Below, piece by piece: positions 53,273 through 63,496 of a stretch of DNA of 64,000 nucleotides (its first letter is position 1; each line of letters begins with the position of its first letter). The DNA lies in the NCBI RefSeq assembly GCF_013408825.1, contig NZ_JACCBZ010000012.1, positions 57,540 to 121,539 of the forward strand, given 5' to 3'. Made by a program: the position numbers and the translations under genes. Origin of the DNA: Mucilaginibacter tundrae. GTDB taxonomy: Bacteria; Bacteroidota; Bacteroidia; Sphingobacteriales; Sphingobacteriaceae. Below the pieces are notes generated by a model. The model was given only the letters and a program-made list of their open reading frames with translations, made no database searches and was not told where the DNA came from.

Positions 53273-56200
53273 CTATTGATCCTGTTTGTACTTATGACTC
53301 CCTGGGGAGTCTATCTGATTATAATTATTAGGATTGTTTTTACCTCCATCTGCTTCTAACCTCTTAGCCTCATCTCTAAATGATTGCTCATTGCTTGTCG
53401 AAGGTGTCCAATCAATATCAGAAATTTCAAAAGAGTCTTTATGCAAATCCGCTTGAAATTTTGCAGATTGAAGAGCTCTTGCAAAAGATCCCTTCCCGTG
53501 ATACCTTTTTCCGCTTTTAAATTTAATTGTATATGACCCTGGATGTTTTGGATCTCTACGGGCATTCATCAACCTTAGATTATCGGCTTCTTCATGATCG
53601 TCGTAATTTGCAGGCATTAATACAAATACCAGCGTTAAAACAGGCATTAAAAATACCGGTGGCTTTATAAACACTCCGTATTCTATAGGTTTGATCTCCT
53701 TAAGAGGCTCAATGGGTTCAGGTTCCGGCTTGGGCTTAGGGGTTCTTGTAGCGTGTATATAAACAGTCTTTAATGTATCACGACCATCTACATCACCCAA
53801 ATTAATGGGGTTATTTAGAACATAAGCATACGATGATGTATTTTCATAATTTTCAGCATCCGGGTCAAGCACATTCCACCTGGCAATAACTGGGTCATAT
53901 TGACGCCATCCGTAATCATAGGTTCCTAATTCGGGTTGCTGTTCTTTGCCGTTGTAAAGATAATAATTTTGCGGGCTAACAATAGTACTTCCTGGAATAT
54001 CTAATCCAAAGGGATAATAATCATCATTTTGGGTTTGGGCTGCTGTTCCACTGTAGGTGTCAAAACTTACCCGCTCATTCCCCAAATGGTCAGTCAGACT
54101 ATACTCATAATGATAAGCGCCGCCACTATTCAATGCCCTGCCCTCTTCTGTTTGTATAAAGTCAATGGGCCCGCCCGTGGTATGTTGTATACCGCTGATA
54201 TAATCCTCGGTTGTTGTATTGCCGCCGAATAAATCAACCTTTCTTAGCTTGTTTCCGTCCGCGTCATAAGTATAGGTAACTGTTCCGGTTTGCAGCGTAA
54301 CCACCTGCGGCAGGTTCAGCATATTATAAACTATGCTTTTGTTATTTACGGTATTAGCAGTATTGGTTTGGGTTAGCTCGTTACCATTATTATCATAAGT
54401 GTAATTAGTTGTACCGCCCGGCATGCCAACAGGGCCTGCATAAGTGCTGGCATCTGTTACACTTTGCAACTGGTTGCTTGGGTTTCCGTTTAGGGTGTAA
54501 TTATAGGTCAGGTTATCAATTATATTGCCTAAACCTATTGTACGGCTGAGTGCTATAATGTTGCCTTCCGAATCATAGGTAATAGGCCTTTCATTATTGC
54601 CCGTGAACGGGTTTATTCCGCCGGATAAGCGGTTTATTTTATTATTATAATTATAAACATAACCATTCGTATTAGGTGAAGCCTGGGTTCCCCAGGTGGC
54701 AGCCGCTATATTGCCATTATATTGTGCTATAGGTGTACTCGTCGAAACATTGCTGATATTATTATACTGCAATTGCTCCTGGAACAATTGCGCTGTGTTG
54801 CTCAGCATCCAGCCTCGCTCGTTATAAGTGTAAGCCACCGTTTGTAAATAGCCGCTGATGCTCGCTGTAAAGGTTGCTCCCGAGATAACGCTAAAGCCGG
54901 GGTTCATGATAATACTGTTAGTTGCCGTCACTGATAAATTACCTGAGGTAATCGCATTAGCAGAATTAAGGGTAACATTGGCATTGGCGCCCTGTCCGCC
55001 GCCGTTTAACCCATACAAATTCTTGGTTAATAACTGACCGATCTCGTTATATTCATCATCAATCAGCAGCACATTCGCGCCCCCGCCAATCTGTTCCCAT
55101 GTCTGCTTTCTCTGGCCTTCATGGTCATAAACATAGGTATTGGCTACGGTTACGCTTGATGTTGCTGCCGTATTATTGCTATTGGTAACAAAGTGCTGCC
55201 TTGTACTATTAGTTAATTCATTCGCGAAGTCATAGGTATTATTGATCTGGTCATAGTTGTATTGGCTCAGGCTGCCGCCGAAATAATGCTGTTTATAGGT
55301 TTGCGTTTCCCTCCCCAGGCCATCATAATAATGCACATCGGTTAACATATCCGGCGTCGGGTTGTTAATAGTATTTAACACCATTGTTTTGGTGCCGGTC
55401 AGCAAGCCCCTGGTCATTACACTCGCGCCTGTGGGCGTGGTAAACGGAGCTGGCTGCCCTGGAAAAGCGTAGTCGTCATAGTAATTAATTTTTAGGTATT
55501 GCCCCCCCTGCGGGTTGGCCGCAACATACCCGGTAGCGGTACTATTATCCCTGGTTATCCATAATTGCGTCTGCCCGTTTTGCCAGCTCGTTAACCATTG
55601 AAATAACGCGGTATTTGGTGCCGATATATTATTATCCGCCCCGTTGATTCCCGGCACACCTTGTGATGACCAGATACCGGTTAATGCCACTCTGCCTAAA
55701 GCGTCATATTGCATAAATGTCCATACCTGCGGGGTTTTGTTCCGTTGATTGGCATCTTGGGTGAACGTCACTTGGTCAAGGCTATTATATATTGTAAACT
55801 CCCAGCCCTTGCCGGGTAGTTTTTTACGGAATAAGCGGTTGCGGTAATCATACCAGTACTGGTAGCACAAGTTATCATACGTTGATTGCACCATAGTCAT
55901 ATTATCCGGGGTTGATCCCGGCGGCAAAACATAGCACAGGTTACCGAGGTCATCATATACGTAATAGGTGGACAGTACTTGCACGGTTGCCGGTGACCCG
56001 GTGTAATTATAAACACGTTTCAGCACTACATGTCCTTCAAAATCCTTGTATTCTTCCACGGTACCTGCCCTGCCGGTATGCCAGTTTTCATCCTGGTTTA
56101 CCGTTACATATAAAGTGCCCGGGGCATAGTAGCCGTTATTAGTCAATGTACGGCTATAATCGCTGTTGATGGTAACTTCGTATAAGCTCACCTGGTTTCC

Positions 56201-57826
56201 GTTGATCGAATCACTAGCGAATGAAGTGCTATTATTTGTTGTATATATAGTTTTAACAGTATGGCCCAGGGTACTGTTAGCAACCAGCTGCCAGGCTGCC
56301 CCGGGCGCACCCTGTTCCACCACCCGGTTCAGCGGTGAGGGTTCAAAATTAGTTACCGCATAAGGATAGGGTGTATTGACAATGCCGTTAGCCTGCTCGA
56401 TCAAAGTTGAACTGTTGGTCGGATTGTAATAGGTCGATTGTTCTGTTATCGCGGCACCGCGGTAAGCGCCATTATTAGTGCCCGGCGTTACGTAAGGCAG
56501 GTATTTGGTTGTTTCCCTACCGTACTGGTCATAGGCTACAGGCTGTACGATATCATTCCCCAATGGGGATGCTTTTACCCCGACTGTTTGTATTGGCCTG
56601 CCTAAACCGTCCAGGTATTGTATAGTTTGATTGACTTCACATACGCCCATGGCGGCCAGTTGCGCATCTGTGATGCCGGAAGTAATACCGGCTTGCCTGG
56701 TGGTACTCGTAATAATATAATTAGTGTTTTCAGCCGGGCTTGTATTCAGCTGGTAACAATCACCTTCACTAACAACGCTTGCACTACTATAGGCGACAGC
56801 ACCATTGTTAGTAACCTGTAAACGATAATAGGCTGTGCCATTTACTACCCCCGGGTTTAAAAATGCCGTTGCAGCGCTGGGGTTACTGGCGGTGTTGATG
56901 TTGGTATAATCGGTGCTTAATCCGTCCGGAGATGTTTGCCATTGATAAACATAGCCGCTGCCTGTGCCGCCGGATGCACTGCTTGTAATAGCTCCGGAAG
57001 TAGCGCCTGAAGCTAGCGTCTGGGCTGCGGGTGAAGGATTTGCTGCAACGATTTGCGGATAAACGGTGACCGTTGCCGTGGGACTGGTGACACTTGAGCT
57101 GCCACTGGTCGCTATTTCCTCGAAGGAAGTAGTGGTGGTAAGTACGCCAGGCAAATAAGTGCTTGTTGTTCCACCCGTTCCCGAAGTAACATTCGACCAG
57201 CTGCTGCCGTTGTTTGTAGAATACAGCCATTGATAGGTAATGGTGCCGCTGCCGCCCGTGGGCATGGAGGTGATCGCTGATGTTGGGGCCGTATTGTAAT
57301 TGATGTTTTGGTTGGCAGGGCTGATACTGCCTACCACTAATGGTGTTGACGAAGAAGTTACGGTTACCGTTTGGGGGGTAGCCTGATTCATTCCATAACT
57401 ATTAACAGCGGTACATGATACAATAACGCTACCGGAAAATGAGGGGTTCCAGGTTAATGTTGCAGAATAAGTTGTACCGCTAATCGTTCCGGCACTGGAG
57501 TTTGACATCGACCACTCAAAGCTGGTCGCGCCGATAGCCGCAGACGTCACAGTGTAGGTGGAGGTAGTTTGACCACCTTGTACCAGGGAAGCCGGTCCGC
57601 TTACCGCACCGGGTGAACTTGGCGGGTTACCAGTAGGCGGTGCTGAATTTGGAGAGGATACCTGTGATTTTACCTGTCCATTAGCTGCTATAGCGAATGA
57701 TATTAAAATAAGGCAAAAAAACGTTTTTAACAAGGACTTAGATCCCTTTTCAAATAAGCCATTTGTTGTGTTTTTAAACCCCGTATATATTGGTATCAAT
57801 AACAGATCAGATTTATTGTGTTTCAT
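53273..57826 (-). CDS. Rhs-repeat toxin with DUF6443-like head and GIY-YIG-like nuclease tip
   Basis: 1,517 residues. A long N-terminal leader holds a hydrophobic signal (LLKTFFCLILISFAIAANGQ, ~32-51). Ig/PKD-like repeats follow to ~350, then a DUF6443-type segment (CYQLNTSPAENTNYIITSTTR ... GLGRPIQTVGVKASPLGNDIVQ). YD/Rhs repeats run ~500-1300. The Rhs core (NYYLYNGKEQQPELGTYDYG ... DPVIARWNVLDPD ... LNNPINLGDVDGRD) ends at ~1351. The variable tip (1352-1517) has a Pro/Glu-rich linker, a hydrophobic patch and a domain from ~1430: SYTIKFKSGKRYHGKGSFARALQSAKF with Glu in SFRDEAKRLE. This is the pattern of GIY-YIG/URI nuclease toxins (Tox-URI2 type, from memory). Confidence 0.85.
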   Translation of the reverse strand: MKHNKSDLLLIPIYTGFKNTTNGLFEKGSKSLLKTFFCLILISFAIAANGQVKSQVSSPNSAPPTGNPPSSPGAVSGPASLVQGGQTTSTYTVTSAAIGATSFEWSMSNSSAGTISGTTYSATLTWNPSFSGSVIVSCTAVNSYGMNQATPQTVTVTSSSTPLVVGSISPANQNINYNTAPTSAITSMPTGGSGTITYQWLYSTNNGSSWSNVTSGTGGTTSTYLPGVLTTTTSFEEIATSGSSSVTSPTATVTVYPQIVAANPSPAAQTLASGATSGAITSSASGGTGSGYVYQWQTSPDGLSTDYTNINTASNPSAATAFLNPGVVNGTAYYRLQVTNNGAVAYSSASVVSEGDCYQLNTSPAENTNYIITSTTRQAGITSGITDAQLAAMGVCEVNQTIQYLDGLGRPIQTVGVKASPLGNDIVQPVAYDQYGRETTKYLPYVTPGTNNGAYRGAAITEQSTYYNPTNSSTLIEQANGIVNTPYPYAVTNFEPSPLNRVVEQGAPGAAWQLVANSTLGHTVKTIYTTNNSTSFASDSINGNQVSLYEVTINSDYSRTLTNNGYYAPGTLYVTVNQDENWHTGRAGTVEEYKDFEGHVVLKRVYNYTGSPATVQVLSTYYVYDDLGNLCYVLPPGSTPDNMTMVQSTYDNLCYQYWYDYRNRLFRKKLPGKGWEFTIYNSLDQVTFTQDANQRNKTPQVWTFMQYDALGRVALTGIWSSQGVPGINGADNNISAPNTALFQWLTSWQNGQTQLWITRDNSTATGYVAANPQGGQYLKINYYDDYAFPGQPAPFTTPTGASVMTRGLLTGTKTMVLNTINNPTPDMLTDVHYYDGLGRETQTYKQHYFGGSLSQYNYDQINNTYDFANELTNSTRQHFVTNSNNTAATSSVTVANTYVYDHEGQRKQTWEQIGGGANVLLIDDEYNEIGQLLTKNLYGLNGGGQGANANVTLNSANAITSGNLSVTATNSIIMNPGFSVISGATFTASISGYLQTVAYTYNERGWMLSNTAQLFQEQLQYNNISNVSTSTPIAQYNGNIAAATWGTQASPNTNGYVYNYNNKINRLSGGINPFTGNNERPITYDSEGNIIALSRTIGLGNIIDNLTYNYTLNGNPSNQLQSVTDASTYAGPVGMPGGTTNYTYDNNGNELTQTNTANTVNNKSIVYNMLNLPQVVTLQTGTVTYTYDADGNKLRKVDLFGGNTTTEDYISGIQHTTGGPIDFIQTEEGRALNSGGAYHYEYSLTDHLGNERVSFDTYSGTAAQTQNDDYYPFGLDIPGSTIVSPQNYYLYNGKEQQPELGTYDYGWRQYDPVIARWNVLDPDAENYENTSSYAYVLNNPINLGDVDGRDTLKTVYIHATRTPKPKPEPEPIEPLKEIKPIEYGVFIKPPVFLMPVLTLVFVLMPANYDDHEEADNLRLMNARRDPKHPGSYTIKFKSGKRYHGKGSFARALQSAKFQADLHKDSFEISDIDWTPSTSNEQSFRDEAKRLEADGGKNNPNNYNQIDSPGSHKYKQDQ

Positions 57827-57855
57827 TTTGTGATAATCTTAGGTGTGATGAACTG

Positions 57856-60800
57856 TTATTGGCCCTGGTAATGATAGCTCATGTGCTTAATGATATTTCC
57901 ATCTTTATCTTTGATATTGATCAGGCGCTGGAAACCATCATACTCGTAATATATCCTTTCGCCTTTTGTATCGATGGAACTCGTCATGCCAACCAATGGA
58001 TCATAAGTGTAGGTCGTCATCTGCGCTGATGATGGGTAAAAACGAACATCATCTATTTGATTACCCGCTGGGATCGTGATTGTGTAACTAGTCCCTAAAC
58101 CCGAAAGAATCGTAGATACTTGCGACCATGCGCCCGTAGTCACCGACTTCACCCAATAACACAAAATATAGGAACCGCCGCTAAGTGAACTTAAGGCCTT
58201 TGTATAGGCTGTCGTCCCCATATAGCTGAAATGGCCCGTATGGGCATTACCCGCTGTACTAGTGCCATCTCCCTCCTCAAAACCATCATAAAATATGTCA
58301 TTACTTTTAGCATTAGCTACCTGGGCAACAGGATATTGTTCATTATAGCCCCATTGGTAACTGACCTGCGGACCATTATCTTTTGTATACTGAAGTATGT
58401 TTCCATAATTATCAAAATGGTCATAAATGATCCTAGTCTTAAGATAATTAGTAGGTTGTGCCGCATAAGTACTGAACAAAATCTCGCCAGTAAATTCGGC
58501 CTTTTGGGCCTGCTGCGGCTCGGCCATATTATTAACAGTTTGAAACAGTGTTTTCTCCGCTCCAGACAGGTAACTCTGGTTGGTTGCATATTGTTGAATA
58601 ATCCTATCATGTTCAACCTCCTCTAAAATGTTCTGCTGCTGCATTTGAAGCAGGGCGCTGTTGTTTGCGGTGGCGTTCTGAAGTTGTGACGTGTTGCAGG
58701 AACTATAGCTATTTAAGCAATTGGTATAATTAGTAACCGCTTGAGCAATTGCGGTATTAAGTGTCGTTTTTAAATTGGCATACTGATTAAACAAGGTAGT
58801 GATCTGCGCATCATTTATAGTAAAATTGCAATCAGCAGGAATAGTTGGGCAGTTAGCTTGCATATTATATCTTGTTTCAACTAACGATAACCACTGAAGA
58901 TAAATGGGATTGGATTGCTGGTAGAAATTGGCGCGGATGCTAGCCAACTGGGTCAATAAGTTTGCATAGCAAGCCCCAGGTTTACATTGATCGATCGGAT
59001 AATCCACCGTATAGATCGAACTATCAATTTGGGTATTTCCGTTGCTTTGTATCGTAGTCTCTTTACCTGGAAGTAGGCTTACCGGGTTGCTATAAATATA
59101 ATTGGTTGTTTTCACTATGGGGTTCTGCCCATTGCTATCGTACTGCGTAGTCTGGGCACTTGTCAATGCATTTTTACTGGCAACCTGGAAAGAAGACCAA
59201 ATATTATAAGTTGTTATGCGAGAAACAGCAGAATTAGAGTCATCGATTAAAAAGACAAATGGCGCAGGAGACGTTCCTAAATTGACACCAGAACCAAAAT
59301 TGGTGTCTACAGAGTCCCAATCGTCATCATCAAACAACCGGTGGATGATAAAGGATTTTATGGTATCCTGGCCATTAGTGAAAAGATCCGAATAAGTATT
59401 TTTGAGATCGTTAAGCAAAGTGTACGTGCCCGCATTTTGTTTATATATTCGTTTCTCAATCATTTGAGATCTCCTCCAGGAACGGTCTGTTTTTGCGGAA
59501 AATATCATATCGTAATTATCGTCAGTCACTCTATTAAAATCATAAACCGTTTTTCCCAATGGGCTTCCGTTTGAGTCGTCATCATATTCCTCCACTTCTG
59601 CATAGGCCAAACCGCCATTAGAGGCCCCCGCCAGGGGTATGGTACTATTTTCGGTAAGTAACGTCTTGTATACTACACCCGCAGGTCCTAAAGTTTGATA
59701 TACAAATGCAGAAAGAGCTCCATTATTAGTGGGAAAGGCATAATTAGTTCCAAATACTAAGCTATAATTGCCTTGAAATATATTAGGTGAAATAAAGTAC
59801 GGGTTGAGATAATTGTATCTTTTGGTTGTCAGTATATTATTTTGTGCATCAGTATTAATGATTCTTTTTATTCTTAGCCCGCCCGTTAAGACCAAGGTTG
59901 TGTTAGGAACTACATTTACGGCGCTGATAAAACTTAACCTTGCTGTCAAATTATAGTCTAGGTTAGTTGCTTTATTATCATTAGCCGGGTTTGGATCAGG
60001 GAAATATATTCTGTATTGATGACCTTTTACAAGCGTAACTGTTTGGGTGTTCCTAAAAGGGAAATTACTCGGTGAAGATTGATTAGCTTGCATATTAACA
60101 ACAGGATTGCCGCTGTTTGCCAAGTCATACATGAAAACAGCTGGCGAATTTGCGACACAATTTTGCGTACAGTTATTAAGCGTCGCCGTAAATTGTACGG
60201 TTACAGTTGTATCTCCGCCTGGTGTGCCCGGAACGGTGAAAGTCTGATCGGTAACGCCTGTTCCATAGCCCCCGATAGTCAAAAGAACAATGTTTGTAAA
60301 AACCGTATCAAGTAGATTGTTGGACTGTGTAATTTTATTGGGTTCAAATTGAAACTGTGTTTGCCCCCCTGTCGGATATTTGATACTTTGAATAGTTCCC
60401 GTTATTAGGCAGGTCGAATCCGGAGCACGGTCCGCGGGTGTACCGCCAGGTAGTCCAATAATGAGATTAGCCGTGATGTCATGCAAGCCGCTGTTTCCCC
60501 TTCCATTCCAATACCCCCATAAATCTTGTTGATAAGTGCCGATAGACGGGATTACAGATGGTGTGCCATTATAACCATAATAATTAAAGACATATGGTCG
60601 TTTATCAGTACTGACGCCGGTTACTGGATCCAGGCCCTCTTCCCAGAGGCTATCCAGGCGTAAACGTTGATTGTTATTTTTTGCGTCTATCTGCAAAGTA
60701 GCGCCACCAGAATTGCCGATACCGAAATAACTTTCACCAAAATTATATCTTTTTAGTTCATTGTATTTTCCGTTCAGATAATTGTATATCCTAATCCGGG

Positions 60801-61911
60801 TTAGCCGTTGGCTACTAAGATCGAGCCTGCTGCTATATTCAAATACAGCCTTTCCCGATTTAAAGTCTATCTCGGCAATATCCAAATTCGAATGGTCTAC
60901 AGTTGTACCAGACGAGTTATAAGTAGTATCATATGCAGGAAGAGGAAGAGATTGCCCTCCGCCAGCCATCGCATTTTGGTTGACTAGCAGGGCGCTATGA
61001 CTATTATAGGTTTCCCCTGTGCCCGATGAACTGTATTTAAATGAAATGGTGTCGCTGTGGTCTGCTGAAATCATTTCTGTTAGTAGATAACCTGTTATAT
61101 TTGTCTGAGCACTGTTAGTAGTGGTGGTTTCAACTGCATTGCTGTTATCTTTTACCGAATTTCCGAAAACATACGTCGTTCCATCCACATCCTGGATGGT
61201 AAAACGATTATTTGTCTGATTGTAACCGATTTTTAGTGGTTGGTATGGGACAGTAGCAAAAGCAAATGGCATTCCAGGAGCTTGCGTGTTCTTTAACATA
61301 AACATGCCTGCTTTGTCATTAAAATTAAAATAAAAATTATCGGGTTGGCTGTCATACTTGGTTGTCCATGGCATTGAGCCAACAGGATGTAGCGTAGTCA
61401 TTCCACAGTAATAATTGAATGCATCTGAATAGGTATAATTGTAATTTAGGTCTAATGGATTAGGCGATGGGATAACAAGATTACTATACCCATTGCCATA
61501 AGGAGCAAAATCAGGCAGGTCATTGATTTGTTCAGTAATAGCACCACCCGCATTCAAGCTAAAACCCAAACCGACATTTGAAGCGAACTCATTTACCTTT
61601 ATGCCGTTTGCATGATAGCTCAGACCAATGGGAAGCGTTAACCTGGAGGATTTGATTACGTAAATCGGTATGTTGATTTGCGGTACACCTGTAGAAAACG
61701 AAATTGGATATTGTCCATATATGCCTAATGATGTAGCATTAGGAGAAGGCGGAGTAATCGTTGGTAGAGAGAAACTGGCAACAGATGCTTGCCCTTTGGA
61801 TTCATGCACTAATAAAAGCAAGAGAATCGTAAAGGCGAGTACCCTGATTTTTTTGCCTTGCGACAAGAAACGATTGGTGTTAAAATAAAAAAATGTGAAA
61901 ATATTTCTCAT
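57856..61911 (-). CDS. Large exported Rhs-like protein (shell partner of the Rhs toxin)
   Basis: 1,351 residues. The signal segment is VLAFTILLLLLVHESKGQ (~24-41). The next ~120 residues (SPNATSLGIYGQYPISFSTGVPQINIPIYVIKSSRLTLPIGLSYHANGIKVNEFASNVGLGFSLNAGGAIT) are a conserved head found, from memory, in Bacteroidota proteins encoded beside Rhs genes and similar in style to SpvB/TcaC heads. Strand-rich repeats follow. A helical insert with three Cys pairs lies at ~976-1073, and YD repeats at the C-terminus (TYDPLVGMTSSIDTKGERIYYEYDGFQRLINIKDKDGN). The end lacks a variable tip. It lies 29 bases ahead of the Rhs toxin gene, so both are one operon. Confidence 0.75.
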   Translation of the reverse strand: MRNIFTFFYFNTNRFLSQGKKIRVLAFTILLLLLVHESKGQASVASFSLPTITPPSPNATSLGIYGQYPISFSTGVPQINIPIYVIKSSRLTLPIGLSYHANGIKVNEFASNVGLGFSLNAGGAITEQINDLPDFAPYGNGYSNLVIPSPNPLDLNYNYTYSDAFNYYCGMTTLHPVGSMPWTTKYDSQPDNFYFNFNDKAGMFMLKNTQAPGMPFAFATVPYQPLKIGYNQTNNRFTIQDVDGTTYVFGNSVKDNSNAVETTTTNSAQTNITGYLLTEMISADHSDTISFKYSSSGTGETYNSHSALLVNQNAMAGGGQSLPLPAYDTTYNSSGTTVDHSNLDIAEIDFKSGKAVFEYSSRLDLSSQRLTRIRIYNYLNGKYNELKRYNFGESYFGIGNSGGATLQIDAKNNNQRLRLDSLWEEGLDPVTGVSTDKRPYVFNYYGYNGTPSVIPSIGTYQQDLWGYWNGRGNSGLHDITANLIIGLPGGTPADRAPDSTCLITGTIQSIKYPTGGQTQFQFEPNKITQSNNLLDTVFTNIVLLTIGGYGTGVTDQTFTVPGTPGGDTTVTVQFTATLNNCTQNCVANSPAVFMYDLANSGNPVVNMQANQSSPSNFPFRNTQTVTLVKGHQYRIYFPDPNPANDNKATNLDYNLTARLSFISAVNVVPNTTLVLTGGLRIKRIINTDAQNNILTTKRYNYLNPYFISPNIFQGNYSLVFGTNYAFPTNNGALSAFVYQTLGPAGVVYKTLLTENSTIPLAGASNGGLAYAEVEEYDDDSNGSPLGKTVYDFNRVTDDNYDMIFSAKTDRSWRRSQMIEKRIYKQNAGTYTLLNDLKNTYSDLFTNGQDTIKSFIIHRLFDDDDWDSVDTNFGSGVNLGTSPAPFVFLIDDSNSAVSRITTYNIWSSFQVASKNALTSAQTTQYDSNGQNPIVKTTNYIYSNPVSLLPGKETTIQSNGNTQIDSSIYTVDYPIDQCKPGACYANLLTQLASIRANFYQQSNPIYLQWLSLVETRYNMQANCPTIPADCNFTINDAQITTLFNQYANLKTTLNTAIAQAVTNYTNCLNSYSSCNTSQLQNATANNSALLQMQQQNILEEVEHDRIIQQYATNQSYLSGAEKTLFQTVNNMAEPQQAQKAEFTGEILFSTYAAQPTNYLKTRIIYDHFDNYGNILQYTKDNGPQVSYQWGYNEQYPVAQVANAKSNDIFYDGFEEGDGTSTAGNAHTGHFSYMGTTAYTKALSSLSGGSYILCYWVKSVTTGAWSQVSTILSGLGTSYTITIPAGNQIDDVRFYPSSAQMTTYTYDPLVGMTSSIDTKGERIYYEYDGFQRLINIKDKDGNIIKHMSYHYQGQ

Positions 61912-62030
61912 TTATGATCAGATTTATATATAAAATAGTATTAAGTAAAGTTTAGAGCAGAACTAGTAATGATTTAGGGATGTACTTCTCAAGTTTCAGC
62001 ATTTAGAGTAATGATACGAGCGATATTTTT

Positions 62031-62417
62031 TCACACCCTATTTTTGATAATCAACTCCAGTTGTCTTCTTAATTGATCAATTTGTTGCTGTTGTGATATT
62101 AGTTTGTCTGCTTCTGATTTCAATTGTTCTCATAGCTGCCTATTAGCTTCAGTTTGGGCATTGATCTTTACTTCCTGCTCATAGTTCATTTTTTCTTCAT
62201 CGTTCAGCTGCTTATCTTTTTCAATCAAATACAAAGTCAATTCCTCTACTTTTTGTAATAGCTTTATCTGGTTGTCTCCAAGGTTAACACCATTTACCTG
62301 CATTTCTTTAGCTGAAGCAATTTCAGGTAAGTGATGATTCTTTTGGATGAAATTGTTTAGCTCAGGAAGGGGTAACAGTCTATAAGTTGGCTAAAGACGA
62401 AGTCTGCCCCGGTAATA
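62031..62417 (-). pseudogene. Decayed second copy of the tail-fibre gene 3' end
   Basis: Right after the stop of the preceding gene, the sequence again encodes its C-terminal module. It reads TGADFVF, then after a one-base loss near 62391 PTYRLLPLPELNNFIQKNHHLPEIASAKEMQ, VNGVNLGDNQIKLLQKVEELTLYLIEKDKQ and a coiled coil. A TGA at 62130-62132 interrupts it. It ends at a TGA at 62031. The similarity to residues PTYKLIPLSELKEYVNQNSR in the intact copy is plain but far from identical, so the duplication is old. Confidence 0.8.
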
Positions 62418-63496
62418 TTAACCGTTATGGAGTTCGCTCTTAAGGACACTGTTTAGTTGAATTTTTAATTGATCTAATTGCTCTTGTTGAGAATTCAGTT
62501 GATTTTTTAACGAATCAATCTGCTGTTGCTGTTCTTTCGACTGCTCATCTTTTTCAATCAGATATAAAGTCAACTCTTCAACCTTCCTGGTTAATAACTT
62601 GTCCGTTTCACCTAAGTTCAATCCATTTCTTGAGACATCAGCTGCAGAAGGAAAACCCGGTAAACGACTGTTTTGATTAACATATTCTTTTAGTTCACTA
62701 AGCGGGATTAGCTTATATGTCGGGTTGAACACATAATCAGGCCAGTTCGCATTAGCTTTTACAGTAATAGCTGTAGCTACAATGCTTCCATTTACAGCTA
62801 ATTTGTAAGTAGAGGTTCCAAGTTGCCAATTGGCATTGTCTGTCGTACCGATCCCAACATTTCCATTATGTATGGTTAAATATGTAGCATTACCATTTCC
62901 CCACGATTGTATATTTTGATTAGGGTCACGTTCCCCCCAAGTACATGTATTCACTTGGGGGTCTGAAACGAAGCATCAATTGAAATTCCGTCATGCAAAC
63001 GGGTCGAGTACCAATCACTTCCGCTAGAATTTCTAACAAGCCATATATTGTTTTGAAAATTATTTGTTGTACCCGCAAGGCCGCTTACCGTTGTTAAAAG
63101 TGAAAAACTTTGAACAGCGTTTCCCAATCCAACGCCTTGGTAAACATTGAACTTCGCTGGTAGACTGGTTGTCCCAATACCAACATTTCCCGACTGATCG
63201 ATACGCATTTGCTCGGTAGTATTGGTCCACAACGTCATTATGGCATTACTTCTTTGAATTAATCTAAAATCAGGGCTATTGTAAGCGTTAAATTGAACAA
63301 CGTTATTGGCGTTGCTATAAAGTGATATCAGATCCGCGCCTCCGTTTATCTGAAGTGCCCCAAGCGTAGGTGTTGTTGTTCCAATGCCCACAGCACCTGT
63401 ATTATAATAAATATTAGATCCGCTGGTTGTCCATTGGGCAAAGGAAAAGTTAGCTGTTAAAACAAACGCTAAGACTAAGAAGTAGATTTTTTTCAT
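62418..63496 (-). pseudogene. Exported tail-fibre-like protein, one frameshift
   Basis: Starts at MKKIYFLVLAFVLTANFSFAQ (ATG at 63496), a signal peptide. Two GIGTT-type beta segments typical of phage-tail-fibre-like Bacteroidota proteins follow (NTGAVGIGTTTPTLGALQINGG; GNVGIGTTSLPAKFNVYQG). Near 62951 the frame breaks in a run of C (SFQTPK then stop). The other frame continues in sense (VNTCTWGERDPNQNIQSWGN) to the conserved end PTYKLIPLSELKEYVNQNSRLPGFPSAADV ... GETDKLLTRKVEELTLYLIEKDEQ and a coiled coil. The expected TPQVNT needs one more C. Function unknown; such proteins often lie upstream of Rhs genes. Confidence 0.75.

Noticed and set aside
52397..57826. T6SS-delivered Rhs effector
   Set aside because: The Rhs proteins carry Sec-type signal segments and no PAAR domain. 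No VgrG or Hcp gene is present in the window.
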